64,000 nt of DNA from contig NZ_CP119802.1 in assembly GCF_029338355.1 (NCBI RefSeq), positions 248,001 through 312,000 on the forward strand, written 5' to 3'. The position numbers and the translations under genes were made by a program. Origin of the DNA: Halosegnis marinus (GTDB taxonomy: Archaea > Halobacteriota > Halobacteria > Halobacteriales > Haloarculaceae). Of the stretch, positions 54,267 through 62,719 are shown piece after piece; the stretch's first letter is position 1; each line of letters opens with the position of its first letter. The notes beneath the pieces are model-generated. The model worked only from the letters and a program-made list of their open reading frames with translations, was not told the origin of the DNA and did not search any database.

Positions 54267-55268
54267 GTGCGCAGACTCGTCCGCTTCCTCGTCGGCGTCG
54301 CGCTCGGCGGGGGTGCGCTCGCCGCCTACGTCGTGTTCGTGGGCGTCGAGGACGTGCTCGCCCGGGCCGCGACGGTCACGGCCGGCGCGCTCGCCGCGGT
54401 GGTCCTCCTCGTCGTCGCCGAGTCGGTCGTCGACGGCGTCGGCGTCTGGGCCTCCGTCCGGCCGCTGAACGGCGGGCTCTCCCCGGCCCGGAGCGTCCAG
54501 TTCGCGCTCGCGGGCGACTTCTTCGACACGCTCTCGCCGGCCGGCCCGGTCACCTCCGAGCCGGTGATGGCGCGGTTCATCGGCGTCGCCACCGACACCG
54601 GCTACAGCGACGCGCTCGGCGTGCGCTCCGTCGCGAAGTACGTGAAGTCGGGCGCGCAACTGCTCCTCTCGGGCGTGCTCGCCGTCGCACTGCTCGCCGG
54701 CGGCTCGGCCCCGAGCGAGGTGCTCGCCCTGCTGGGGGCGGCCCTCGTCGGCCTCGCCGTGTTGGGTCTCGCGCTGGTGCGGGCCCGCGCCGTCGTCACG
54801 GCCGTCGTCGTGGCCGCCGTCTCGCCGGTCGTCCGGCGCGTCTCGGGGCTCTACCGCGACGACCCGCACGGGCGGGACTTCGTCGCCGCGGCCGCGGAAC
54901 GGTTCTGGGCGCGGGCGCTCCGCTTCCGAGAGTCGCCGGGGCTGGTCGCGCTCATCGCGCTCGGCGGCCTGCTCGAACAGGTCCTGACCGCGGGGGCGCT
55001 GTGGGTCGCGCTCGCCGGGACGGGGACGATCGTCGCCCTCGTGCCGCTCGTCGCCGTCGTCCCCGTCCCGCAGGCCGCGAGCGTCGTGCCCGTGCCCGCG
55101 AGCCTCGGGGCCTACGACGTGCTGCTCGCCGGGGTGCTGGTCGCGATGACCGGCGCGCCCGGCGTCGCGGCGGCGACGGCGGTGCTCGTCGTGCGGGCCG
55201 TCGCGCTCCCGGTCGCCATCGGGGGTGGCGGCCTCGCGGTCGCGTTCCTTCGCGGGTGGACGCCGTAA
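54267..55268 (+). CDS. Lysylphosphatidylglycerol synthase TM/UPF0104-like membrane protein
   Basis: 333 residues starting at GTG 54267. Seven to eight helices with the flippase-like family marks LAGDFFDTLSPAGPVTSEPVMA and VPVPQAASVVPVPASLGAYDVLLAG. Related domains occur in AglD and MprF and are thought to handle lipid or lipid-linked sugars. The role here is unknown. Confidence 0.75.
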   Translation: MRRLVRFLVGVALGGGALAAYVVFVGVEDVLARAATVTAGALAAVVLLVVAESVVDGVGVWASVRPLNGGLSPARSVQFALAGDFFDTLSPAGPVTSEPVMARFIGVATDTGYSDALGVRSVAKYVKSGAQLLLSGVLAVALLAGGSAPSEVLALLGAALVGLAVLGLALVRARAVVTAVVVAAVSPVVRRVSGLYRDDPHGRDFVAAAAERFWARALRFRESPGLVALIALGGLLEQVLTAGALWVALAGTGTIVALVPLVAVVPVPQAASVVPVPASLGAYDVLLAGVLVAMTGAPGVAAATAVLVVRAVALPVAIGGGGLAVAFLRGWTP

Positions 55269-55320
55269 CCCCACTCCGCCATCCCGGTGTATTTAAGCCC
55301 GCCCGCCATTCGTTCGTGGT

Positions 55321-55503
55321 ATGGCCGACCGACCGCTCGACGTGCTCGAAGCCACGCTCGACGAGGACGTGACGGTGACGCTGAAGGGCGGCGACACCGT
55401 CGAGGGCACCCTCACCGGATACGACCAGCACATGAACCTCGTGCTGGAGGGCGAGAACACAACGATTATCCGCGGCGACAACGTCGTTTCGATTCAACCA
55501 TGA
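55321..55503 (+). CDS. Short LSm (Sm-like) RNA-binding protein
   Basis: 60 residues with Sm1 ([29 protein letters not shown]) and Sm2 ([10 protein letters not shown]). The loop between them is very short, as in haloarchaeal Lsm. It forms a ring that binds small RNAs. TATTTAAG lies 28 bases upstream. The L37e gene overlaps its stop, the usual archaeal pairing. Confidence 0.92.
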   Translation: MADRPLDVLEATLDEDVTVTLKGGDTVEGTLTGYDQHMNLVLEGENTTIIRGDNVVSIQP

Positions 55504-55676
55504 CCGGCGCAGGTACGCCATCTCAGGGGAAGAAGAACAAGACGACGCACGTCAAGTGTCGACGCTGCGGCGAGAAGTCCTACCACAGTCGCAAGAAGGT
55601 CTGTGCCTCCTGCGGCTTCGGCAAGACCGCGAAACGGCGCGGCTACGAGTGGCAGGGCAAGACGGGCGACAACTGA
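55500..55676 (+). CDS. rpl37e: Ribosomal protein L37e
   Basis: 58 residues, basic, with the zinc ribbon CRRC...CASC and [12 protein letters not shown]. It starts 4 bases before the LSm gene ends (ATGA). Located in the large ribosomal subunit. Confidence 0.93.
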   Translation: MTGAGTPSQGKKNKTTHVKCRRCGEKSYHSRKKVCASCGFGKTAKRRGYEWQGKTGDN

Positions 55677-55804
55677 ACGGCTTTCTCTCTCGTCTCGCGA
55701 GCGTCCGAGCGGCAGCGCCGCCCGTCATCGGCGCGAGATAATCCACGAACGTGTATAGGCAGCCCCGTGCATCGGGTGACCTGCGCACAACCACGGTGTT
55801 TTTG

Positions 55805-55818
55805 GTTCGCCGGCGAAC
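55805..55818. promoter_or_regulatory. Perfect palindrome upstream of purF
   Basis: GTTCGCCGGCGAAC is a perfect 14-bp palindrome, 12 bases before the purF ATG, within a larger GGTGTT...AACACC repeat (about 55795-55821). A TATA-like GTGTATAGG lies further up (about 55751-55759), which would put the palindrome in the 5' leader. It could be an operator or an RNA hairpin. Confidence 0.4.
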
Positions 55819-55830
55819 ACCTCCGCGTAC

Positions 55831-57291
55831 ATGACGCGGGAGCTCTCCGGGCCGCGCGAGAAGTGCGGCGTCGTCGGCGTGTCGCTCGACGACCGGGCCG
55901 CGGCCCGCCCCCTCTACTACGCGCTGTACGCGCTCCAGCACCGCGGCCAGGAGTCGGCGGGCATCGTCACCCACGACGGCTTCCAGCAGCACGACCACGT
56001 CGAGATGGGACTGGTCGGCGACGCGTTCACGGAGGCGGACCTCGACGGCCTGGCCGGCGGCGTCGGCATCGGGCACGTCCGCTACCCGACCGCGGGGAGC
56101 GTCGATACCTCCTGTGCCCAGCCCTTCTCCGTCTCGTTCAAGTCCGGGTCGCTCGGGCTCTCGCACAACGGCAACCTCGTCAACGCCGGGGAGATACGCG
56201 ACGAACTCGCCGGCCACGGCCACGCCTTCACCAGCGACGGCGACACCGAGGTCATCGCCCACGACCTCGCGCGCAATCTGCTGGAGGCCGACCTCGTGCG
56301 CGCGGTGAAGCGCACGATGGGGCGCATCCACGGCTCCTACTCGCTCACCATCATGCACGACGACACCGTCCTCGGCGTGCGCGACCCGGAGGGGAACCGC
56401 CCCCTCTGTATCGGGGAACTGGAGGACGGCTACATCCTCGCCTCGGAGTCGGCGGCCATCGACGTGCTCGACGGCGAACTCGTCCGCGACGTCCGTCCCG
56501 GCGAACTCGTCGTCCTCGACGACGACGGGCAGGGGTTCGAGTCGTACCAGCTGGTGGAGTCCGAACGCTCCGCGCACTGCTTCTTCGAGCACGTCTACTT
56601 CGCGCGGCCGGACTCGCGCATCGACGGCAACCTCGTCTACGACGTGCGCCGCGAGCTCGGCCGACAGCTGTGGGAGGAGTCGGGCGTCGACTCCGACGTG
56701 GTGATGCCCGTCCCCGACTCGGGGCGCGCGTTCGCCTCCGGCTACGCCGAGGCCGCACAGGACGAGGGCGCGAGCGTCGAGTTCGCGGAGGGGCTGATGA
56801 AGAACCGCTACGTCGGCCGCACGTTCATCATGCCGACGCAGGACGCCCGCGAGCGCGCCGTCCGCCTGAAGCTCAACCCCATCCGCGACGTGGTGGAGGG
56901 GAAGACCGTCACCGTCATCGACGACTCGATCGTCCGCGGGACGACCTCCCGCCAACTGGTGGAGCTACTGCGGGACGTGGGCGCCGAGGCGGTCCACTTC
57001 CGGGTCGGCGCGCCCGCCATCGTCGCGCCCTGCTACATGGGCATCGACATGGCGACCCGCGAGGAACTCATCGCCGCCGACGCGACGACCGAGGAGATAC
57101 GCGCCGAGATAGGTGCCGACTCGCTGTCGTACCTCTCGGTCGGCGCGGTGGCGACGGCGCTGGAGGAGGCGGAGGCCGACCTCTGTCTCGGCTGTGTCAC
57201 CGGGGAGTACCCCTACGACATCGACGGCGAGACGACCGACCGCGACGTCGAGCGACCCGTCGTGGGCGACGCCGCGCCGGCCGACGACTAG
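55831..57291 (+). CDS. purF: Amidophosphoribosyltransferase
   Basis: 486 residues, first step of purine synthesis. After an 11-residue propeptide (MTRELSGPREK) the Ntn nucleophile is Cys12 in CGVVGVSLDD. The glutaminase domain has LQHRGQESAGI and LSHNGNLVNAGE; the PRT domain has VIDDSIVRGTTSRQLVELL. The cysteines near the C-terminus (CYMGIDMATREELIAA, DLCLGCVTGEYPYDI) fit a 4Fe-4S-type PurF. The stop shares CTAG with the convergent gene. Confidence 0.93.
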   Translation: MTRELSGPREKCGVVGVSLDDRAAARPLYYALYALQHRGQESAGIVTHDGFQQHDHVEMGLVGDAFTEADLDGLAGGVGIGHVRYPTAGSVDTSCAQPFSVSFKSGSLGLSHNGNLVNAGEIRDELAGHGHAFTSDGDTEVIAHDLARNLLEADLVRAVKRTMGRIHGSYSLTIMHDDTVLGVRDPEGNRPLCIGELEDGYILASESAAIDVLDGELVRDVRPGELVVLDDDGQGFESYQLVESERSAHCFFEHVYFARPDSRIDGNLVYDVRRELGRQLWEESGVDSDVVMPVPDSGRAFASGYAEAAQDEGASVEFAEGLMKNRYVGRTFIMPTQDARERAVRLKLNPIRDVVEGKTVTVIDDSIVRGTTSRQLVELLRDVGAEAVHFRVGAPAIVAPCYMGIDMATREELIAADATTEEIRAEIGADSLSYLSVGAVATALEEAEADLCLGCVTGEYPYDIDGETTDRDVERPVVGDAAPADD

Positions 57292-57848
57292 TACACCACG
57301 TACAACAGCAGATAGACGACGTTCCCCAGGACGAACGAGACGAGCCACAGCGACGCGGCCGCGCGACCCACGCGCTTGTGGCGCGTCCCGAACACCTCGG
57401 CGATGGGGCGGGTCGCGGCGAGCAGGAGGACGTAGTAGAGGAGCGGGATACAGACGATAGCGAGCAGGACGTGGACGGCGAGCAGCGGCAGGTAGAGGTA
57501 CGTCTCCACGCCGGCCGGGCCGGGGAACGGCGCGGGCCCCTGTATCGTCACCTTGTAGAGGTACAACACGAGGAAGGCGACGAACAGCCCGAGCGAGGCC
57601 ACCATCGCGGCGCGGTGGCGCTCGTACTCGCCGCGGCGCGCGAACCGGACGCCCGCGAGGATGGTCACGACGGCGACCGCCGAGACGGCGGCGTTGACGT
57701 GCGGGATGGCGTCGAACACCGCGTCGGAGGCCACGGGGAGCAGCGACTCGGGGATGACGCGGAGCGCCGCCCCGAACACCAGCGCGAGCGAGACGACCGA
57801 GAGGACGGCGGTGAGTTCGGGTATCCGCCGGCGGACGGCCTGTTGCAT
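57288..57848 (-). CDS. DUF420-family membrane protein
   Basis: 186 residues starting at ATG 57848; five helices. IPHVNAAVSAVAVVTI, GEYERHRAAMVASLGLFVAF and YLPLLAVHVLLAIVCIPLLYY with several conserved His residues mark DUF420, often found beside heme-copper oxidase assembly genes. None is adjacent here. Confidence 0.78.
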   Translation of the reverse strand: MQQAVRRRIPELTAVLSVVSLALVFGAALRVIPESLLPVASDAVFDAIPHVNAAVSAVAVVTILAGVRFARRGEYERHRAAMVASLGLFVAFLVLYLYKVTIQGPAPFPGPAGVETYLYLPLLAVHVLLAIVCIPLLYYVLLLAATRPIAEVFGTRHKRVGRAAASLWLVSFVLGNVVYLLLYVVY

Positions 57849-57935
57849 ACGCCGCGGTAGGGCCGCCGGGGCCAAAACCCCTCGTGTCAGCGGGGCTGTA
57901 CGGGACTTTATTCGGCGCTGCGTGTTAAGCCGTGT

Positions 57936-58310
57936 ATGCCCAACAGGGGGGAACTCCTCCAGCAGTTGGCGACCGAGTCCGGGGTGAACCTGCGGACGTG
58001 TCTGGAGTACCGCGACGGCGAGATGCGCTACCTCTACCGCCGCGACGACATCGAGAGCGAGGGGGCCCGCGACATCGCCCGTCAGCTCCGGGAGCTGTAC
58101 GCGGCAGAGGACCGGCTGGCGGACTCCGGGCAACTCCCCGGCATCGGGGAGCTTCGCGGGTCGGCCCACTACTTCGACGAGGTGTTGATACTCACGCTCC
58201 CGGACGCGGAGGACCCGACGTTCGGCTTCTCGGTGAGCGTGGACATCGGCAGCGACCTGACCGCCTTCCTCGACGACTGTCGCGAGACGCTGTTCGACGA
58301 GGCGGCGTAG
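57936..58310 (+). CDS. Conserved haloarchaeal protein, unknown function
   Basis: 124 residues, acidic, soluble. MPNRGELLQQLATESGVNLR, then YRRDDIESEGARDIARQLRE and a beta-rich end (DEVLILTLPDAEDPTFGFSV). CTTTATTC lies about 30 bases upstream. No known domain seen. Confidence 0.6.
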   Translation: MPNRGELLQQLATESGVNLRTCLEYRDGEMRYLYRRDDIESEGARDIARQLRELYAAEDRLADSGQLPGIGELRGSAHYFDEVLILTLPDAEDPTFGFSVSVDIGSDLTAFLDDCRETLFDEAA

Positions 58311-58343
58311 CCGTCGCTCCCCGACTTGCTTCGGTAGGATGAT

Positions 58344-58409
58344 GCGTGGGTGCTGTCCTTCGGACGAGCACCCGCACTGTTGTTCCGGTGACCGTAGGTC
58401 ACCCGAGCA
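58344..58409 (-). other. Two stable hairpins downstream of tRNA-Leu
   Basis: GGGTGCT-GTCC-TTC-GGAC-G-AGCACCC (58348-58373) and GGTGACC-GTA-GGTCACC (58388-58404) form strong stems. An outer pair GCACTG (58374) / CAGTGC (58409) would reach into the tRNA 3' end. TGCGTGGG at 58343-58350 repeats the tRNA acceptor 3' strand (58412-58419). Candidates: a small RNA processed from the tRNA transcript, a bidirectional terminator, or an old att copy. Confidence 0.4.
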
Positions 58410-58411
58410 GT

Positions 58412-58496
58412 GCGTGGGACCGGATTTGAACCGGCGGACCTCTACAGGACAGCGCCCTCAACGCTGCGCCGTTGGCCTGGCTTGGCTACCCACGCA
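58412..58496 (-). tRNA. tRNA-Leu(GAG)
   Basis: 85 nt on the bottom strand. Acceptor stem GCGTGGG/CCCACGC, discriminator A, T arm GCCGGTTCAAATCCGGT. Anticodon stem CAGCG/CGCTG with loop TTGAGGG, anticodon GAG, which reads CUC/CUU Leu codons. The long variable arm (about TCCTGTAGAGGTCC) is as expected for Leu. No intron; CCA is not encoded. Confidence 0.95.
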
Positions 58497-58532
58497 CGCC
58501 GTGTCGTGTGCATCCCATCGTACTGTGGTGGG

Positions 58533-58541
58533 ATATAAAAG
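58533..58541 (-). promoter_or_regulatory. TATA box of tRNA-Leu
   Basis: On the bottom strand TTTTATATC lies about 37 bases before the mature tRNA 5' end, a normal place for the archaeal tRNA promoter with a short 5' leader. Confidence 0.6.
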
Positions 58542-58638
58542 ACGAACGGTTCGGCGGCGGGCGCTTTCCTCGGCGCGCCCGCCCGGAGGACGGCCGCGAA
58601 CGCGGGCTTGAAGTAGGTTCCGCGAGCTACTGGTACCC

Positions 58639-59169
58639 ATGGCGAAGTACTCCACGGGCGGGGTCGGCTCCGACGACGCCGACAGCTGCGAGCTGTGCGG
58701 CAAGGAGGGGGTGAGCCTCTCGGAGCAGAGCGTGGCGGGCGCGACGCTACAGGTCTGCGCCGAGTGTGCCCGGCACGGCGAGGGCGGGAAGCGGAGCTCC
58801 GGCGGCTCGGGCGGCTCCGGCGGCGACGGGAGCGGCCGCGGCGACGAACAGGACCGCCGGCGGAAGGCCGCACGGAACACCGCCCGGCTCGCGGACGCGA
58901 ACACGGGCGACGCGACCCGGTGGGAGAAGGAGGGGACCGACTACCAGGACGACCCGCTCCCCTACCTCCTGCGCGACTACGGCGAGAAGATGGCAGAGGC
59001 GCGGCAGTCCGCGGGCCTCCAGCCCGACGAACTCGCGGGCGAACTCGGCGTCACGGAGGCCGACGTGCTCGCCGTCGAGCAGGGGCGCGCGAACCGCGCG
59101 AACATCCCCGGCTCGCTCATCACGGCCATCGAGGAGCGGCTGAACGTCCAGCTCTCCGAGGACGCCTGA
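58639..59169 (+). CDS. MBF1-like HTH protein with zinc ribbon
   Basis: 176 residues. N-terminal zinc ribbon (CELC...CAEC, about 19-22 and 42-45), a Gly/Ser-rich basic linker, then a Cro-type helix-turn-helix (YGEKMAEARQSAGLQPDELAGELGVTEADVLAVEQGR). This is the archaeal multiprotein bridging factor 1 architecture. It binds ribosomes or transcription factors. Transcribed alone. Confidence 0.85.
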   Translation: MAKYSTGGVGSDDADSCELCGKEGVSLSEQSVAGATLQVCAECARHGEGGKRSSGGSGGSGGDGSGRGDEQDRRRKAARNTARLADANTGDATRWEKEGTDYQDDPLPYLLRDYGEKMAEARQSAGLQPDELAGELGVTEADVLAVEQGRANRANIPGSLITAIEERLNVQLSEDA

Positions 59170-59199
59170 TTTTTGACGGACGGGCGCGACCCCCGACCC

Positions 59200-60372
59200 A
59201 TGACCGGTAGCCGTGCCCCCGTCGACCCGGGGACGCTGTCGTTCGAGGCGACCGTCGAGTCCGGCGGCCGCGAGGTGACGCTCTCCGAGACGTACTTCTA
59301 CCCCGAGGGCGGCGGCCAGCCCGCCGACCGCGGCACCCTCGACGGGCACCGCGTCGCGGACGTCCAGACACGCGACGGCCGGGTCGTCCACACGCTCGCG
59401 GATGGCGAACTGGCCGCCGGCGCGAGCGTAACGGGCAGCATCGACCCCGAGTTCCGGCGCTACTGTGCCCGCGCACACACCGCCAGCCACGCGCTGTACG
59501 GCGCGGGCCGCCGCCTGCTCGACGACCTCGGCTACGGCGGCTTCGGCATCACCGAGGAGCGCGTCCGCGTCGACTTCACGACGAGCACGGACATCACGGA
59601 CGGGACGCTCGCCGAACTCGAACGCCTCGTCAACCGCGCCGTCTGGGAGTCGCGCAACGTGACGTGGGAGGAGCGGCCGCGCGCCGACGCGCTGAACGAC
59701 GACGCCGTCGCGTTCAACACCAAGACGGAGGAGGGGCTGGCCGGCGACACCGTCCGCGTCGTCAGCATCGACGGCTGGGACGAGGCCGCGTGCGGCGGCA
59801 CCCACGTGACGAACACGAGTGAAATCGGCCCCGTGACGGTGCTCTCGCGGTCGAACCCCGGCGAGGGGCTGACGCGCGTCGAGTTCGCCGTCGGCCCGAC
59901 GGGCATCGACCGCCGCGCGACCGAGAAGCGCGCGGCCCTCGACGCGGCGGCCGCGCTCGGGACGAACGTCGAGAGCCTCGCCGACCGGGTCGCCGCCCTC
60001 CGCGCGGAGCGCGACGACCTCAAAGCCGAGCGCGACGACCTCGCGGCGGAACTCACAGCCCGCGAGGTCGCCGACCTCCCCACGGTCGAGCGCGACGGCC
60101 GGACGTGGCTCGTGGGCGAACTCGACCGGGACGCGAACACGCTCGCCGAGACGGCCCGCCCGCTGGCCGGCGACCGCGCGGCCGTCGTCGCGCTCGTCGC
60201 CCCGGACGGCTCGCTGGCGGTGGCGACGGACGGCGAGGTCGGTGCGGACGAGGTGGTCGGCGAGGTGACCGAGACGTTCGGCGGCGGCGGGGGCGGCTCC
60301 CCGACCGTCGCGCAGGCCGGGGGGCTGGACGCCGACGCGGACGCCGTGGTCGCGTTCCTGCGCGGCGAGTAG
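59200..60372 (+). CDS. alaX: Alanyl-tRNA editing protein (AlaX, long form)
   Basis: 390 residues starting at ATG 59200. The editing domain has the zinc sites HTASHAL (HxxxH) and CGGTHVTNT (CxxxH). YFYPEGGGQPADRG is the usual N-terminal strand pair. A coiled segment (about 260-285) leads to a DHHA1 domain ending in GGGGGGSPTVAQAGG. It hydrolyses mischarged Ser/Gly-tRNA(Ala). A TTG upstream in frame is less likely. Confidence 0.88.
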   Translation: MTGSRAPVDPGTLSFEATVESGGREVTLSETYFYPEGGGQPADRGTLDGHRVADVQTRDGRVVHTLADGELAAGASVTGSIDPEFRRYCARAHTASHALYGAGRRLLDDLGYGGFGITEERVRVDFTTSTDITDGTLAELERLVNRAVWESRNVTWEERPRADALNDDAVAFNTKTEEGLAGDTVRVVSIDGWDEAACGGTHVTNTSEIGPVTVLSRSNPGEGLTRVEFAVGPTGIDRRATEKRAALDAAAALGTNVESLADRVAALRAERDDLKAERDDLAAELTAREVADLPTVERDGRTWLVGELDRDANTLAETARPLAGDRAAVVALVAPDGSLAVATDGEVGADEVVGEVTETFGGGGGGSPTVAQAGGLDADADAVVAFLRGE

Positions 60373-60413
60373 CGGAACGGGCGATTTTTGCGCCCCGCGT
60401 CGTAGGGTGTGGT

Positions 60414-61541
60414 ATGGACCTGAACGCGGAACAGCGGGCGATACGCGACACCGTCCGCGAGTTCGCCGCCGAGGAGGTGCGCCCCACCGCCCGCGAGGCC
60501 GACGAGACGGAGACGTTCCCCGAGGACGTGTGGGACGGCCTCGCCGACATCGGCGTCACGGCGATGACGACGCCCGAGGCGTACGGCGGCCTCGACGTGG
60601 ACGGGCTGACGTACGCGCTCGTCAACGAGGAGCTCGCCTACGGCCAGCTCGCCGTCGCCACCGCCCTCTCCGTCCACTGTCTCGCCACCTCCTGTATCGC
60701 GGAGTTCGGCGACGAGGCGCAGAAGGAGGAGTTCCTCCCCGAGATGGTGGACGGCCGCCCGGTCGGCTGTTTCGCGCTCTCGGAGCCGCAGGCCGGGTCG
60801 AACCCGGCGGACATGACGACGCAGGCGCGCCGCGAGGGCGACGAGTACGTCATCGACGGGACGAAGCAGTGGATAACGAACGGCGAGCGCGGCGACGTGG
60901 TCGTGCTGTTCGCCAAGACCGACCGCGAGGACCCCTCGACGGTGACGCAGTTCGTCGTCCCGAAGGACACCCCGGGCGTCGAGGTGGGGCGGAAGGAGGA
61001 GAAGCTCGGGCTGCGAGCCTCCGACACGACGACGCTCACGTTCGACGGCGCGCGCATCCCCGCGGAGTACCGGCTCACGGAGGAGGGCCGGGGGCTGGCC
61101 GCCGCCCTCTCGATTCTGACCGGCGGGCGCGTCGGCATCGCCGCGCAGGCCGTCGGCCTCGCGCAGTCCGCGGTGGACGAAGCGAAGCAGTACGCACAGG
61201 ACCGCGAGCAGTTCGACAAACCCATCGCCGACATCCAGACCATCCGGCACAAGCTGGCGCAGATGGAGACGGACACGCAGGCCGCCCGCCTGCTCACCTA
61301 CGACGCGGCCGAACAGTTGCACTCGGGCGACCCGCCCGCCAAGGCCGCCTCGATGGCGAAACTGCGCGCCTCGGAGACGGCGATGGACGTGACGAACGAG
61401 GCCGTCCAGATACACGGCGGCTACGGCTACACGACGGACTTCCCCGTCGAGCGGATGTACCGCGACGCGAAGATAACGACCATCTACGAGGGGACGACCC
61501 AGATACAGCGGACGGTCGTCGCCCGCGAGATGCTGGACTGA
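60414..61541 (+). CDS. Acyl-CoA dehydrogenase
   Basis: 375 residues, FAD enzyme. CFALSEPQAGSNPADMTT and KQWITNGERGD (FAD/substrate motifs), GRVGIAAQAVGLAQSAVDEA, QFDKPIADIQTIRHKLAQME, and the catalytic Glu in KITTIYEGTTQIQRTVVARE. Typical of short/medium-chain acyl-CoA dehydrogenase. ATG 60414 is about 30 bases after GATTTTTG. The next gene starts on its last base. Confidence 0.9.
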   Translation: MDLNAEQRAIRDTVREFAAEEVRPTAREADETETFPEDVWDGLADIGVTAMTTPEAYGGLDVDGLTYALVNEELAYGQLAVATALSVHCLATSCIAEFGDEAQKEEFLPEMVDGRPVGCFALSEPQAGSNPADMTTQARREGDEYVIDGTKQWITNGERGDVVVLFAKTDREDPSTVTQFVVPKDTPGVEVGRKEEKLGLRASDTTTLTFDGARIPAEYRLTEEGRGLAAALSILTGGRVGIAAQAVGLAQSAVDEAKQYAQDREQFDKPIADIQTIRHKLAQMETDTQAARLLTYDAAEQLHSGDPPAKAASMAKLRASETAMDVTNEAVQIHGGYGYTTDFPVERMYRDAKITTIYEGTTQIQRTVVAREMLD

Positions 61542-62077
61542 TGGGCGGGAGAGCGGTCGTCTACGACCTCGACGACACGCTCGTCCGGCTCTCGGTGGCG
61601 TGGGACGCCGTGACCGACGAGTGCGTCGCCGCGCTCGAACGCCGGGGCGTCGACCGCGAGTACGGCGACCTCTGGGACGCCTACCGGACCGCGCGCGAGA
61701 CGGGCCACCTCCCGCTCGTGGACGGCATCATCGCGCGTCACGAGCGGGCAGGCGCGCGCACGAGCGAGCGGCTGCCGTGTGCCGACCTGCTCGCCCGGGA
61801 CGCGCCCGCGGCCGTCTGCTCGCTCAATAGCGTCGGCGCGTGCCACATCGCGCTCGGCGTCCACGGCCTGCGCGACCACGCGCCGGTCGTCGTCGGCCGC
61901 GACTCCGTCGAGGCCGAGAAGCCGGACCCGGAGCCGCTGCTCGCGGCGATAGACCGGCTGGGCGTCGAGCGAGAGGACGCCGTCTTCGTCGGCGACGGCG
62001 CGCGCGACGAGCGGACCGCGGAGCGCGCGGGCGTGGAGTTCGCCTACGTCGAGGAGTGGCTCGACCGGGTGGGCTGA
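61541..62077 (+). CDS. HAD-superfamily hydrolase
   Basis: 178 residues. Motif I VVYDLDDTLVRLSV (nucleophile Asp), motif II-like CSLNSVGACH, motif III Lys in EAEKPDPEPLL and motif IV VFVGDGARDERTAERAG. A phosphoglycolate-phosphatase-like enzyme with unknown substrate. ATG overlaps the acyl-CoA dehydrogenase stop (TGATG). Confidence 0.82.
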   Translation: MGGRAVVYDLDDTLVRLSVAWDAVTDECVAALERRGVDREYGDLWDAYRTARETGHLPLVDGIIARHERAGARTSERLPCADLLARDAPAAVCSLNSVGACHIALGVHGLRDHAPVVVGRDSVEAEKPDPEPLLAAIDRLGVEREDAVFVGDGARDERTAERAGVEFAYVEEWLDRVG

Positions 62078-62087
62078 CACCCCCTCC

Positions 62088-62092
62088 TTTTT
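62088..62092 (+). terminator. Poly-T terminator after the HAD gene
   Basis: Five T residues 11 bases after the stop codon, preceded by a C-rich run. Archaeal termination often needs only a T run. No hairpin is needed or seen. Confidence 0.35.
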
Positions 62093-62150
62093 CGCGGCGG
62101 CCGGGCGAACCTGACGACCATGTCATCCGACGGGCGGACGAGAGGTGCCG

Positions 62151-62378
62151 ATGAACGACGCCGGACGGACCCCGCGCGAGTGGGCCGCGCTGTTCCTGTT
62201 GGTGGTCGGCGGGGCGGCGCTGGTCCTCGCCGTTCCGGGCCGGCACGAGTCGCTCGCGGTCGAGTTCGGCTACCGAGGGGCCGAGCCGTATCTCTACACG
62301 ACGGCGGTCGCGGGCATCGTCGGGTCGCTCGCGGCACACCCCGAGCGGTCGGTACTCGGCGGATTCGGGGGCGACTAG
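62151..62378 (+). CDS. Small two-helix membrane protein
   Basis: 75 residues from ATG 62151 (MNDAGRTPREWAAL). Two helices (about 10-28 and 46-62) with a GRHESLAVEFGYRGAEPY loop. A GTG six bases earlier is also possible. The stop shares CTAG with the convergent gene. Confidence 0.55.
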   Translation: MNDAGRTPREWAALFLLVVGGAALVLAVPGRHESLAVEFGYRGAEPYLYTTAVAGIVGSLAAHPERSVLGGFGGD

Positions 62379-62623
62379 TCGGCCTCGCGGTCGGCGGCGC
62401 GGCGGCGCGCGAGGAGGTAGACGACGACGGCGGTGAGGAACCAGACGACGGCGCCGACGCGGACGGCGAACAGCGCCTTGTCGCCCCACGTCGGGAGCGC
62501 GACGCCCGTCGAGGCGACGGCGACGACGGGGGCGCCGACGACGATGGTGGCGACGAAGGTGACCTGCATCACCCACGCGAAGTCCACCCCGTCGGGGTCG
62601 CTCGTCTCGACGCGCTCGGGCAT
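62375..62623 (-). CDS. Small membrane protein (DUF5822-like)
   Basis: 82 residues starting at ATG 62623. MPERVETSDPDGVDFAWVMQ then two helices and a basic tail (LLARRRAADREAD). I associate this start with the haloarchaeal DUF5822 family from memory. Function unknown. Confidence 0.6.
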   Translation of the reverse strand: MPERVETSDPDGVDFAWVMQVTFVATIVVGAPVVAVASTGVALPTWGDKALFAVRVGAVVWFLTAVVVYLLARRRAADREAD

Positions 62624-62719
62624 GGTCGGCCTCGGGACGCGCGGCGGTAAGCGGTTACGGTCCGGGGCCAGCGGGGGCGATGCCGGGGCTTTATCGCGCC
62701 GCGCGGCCGACCCGGGAGT

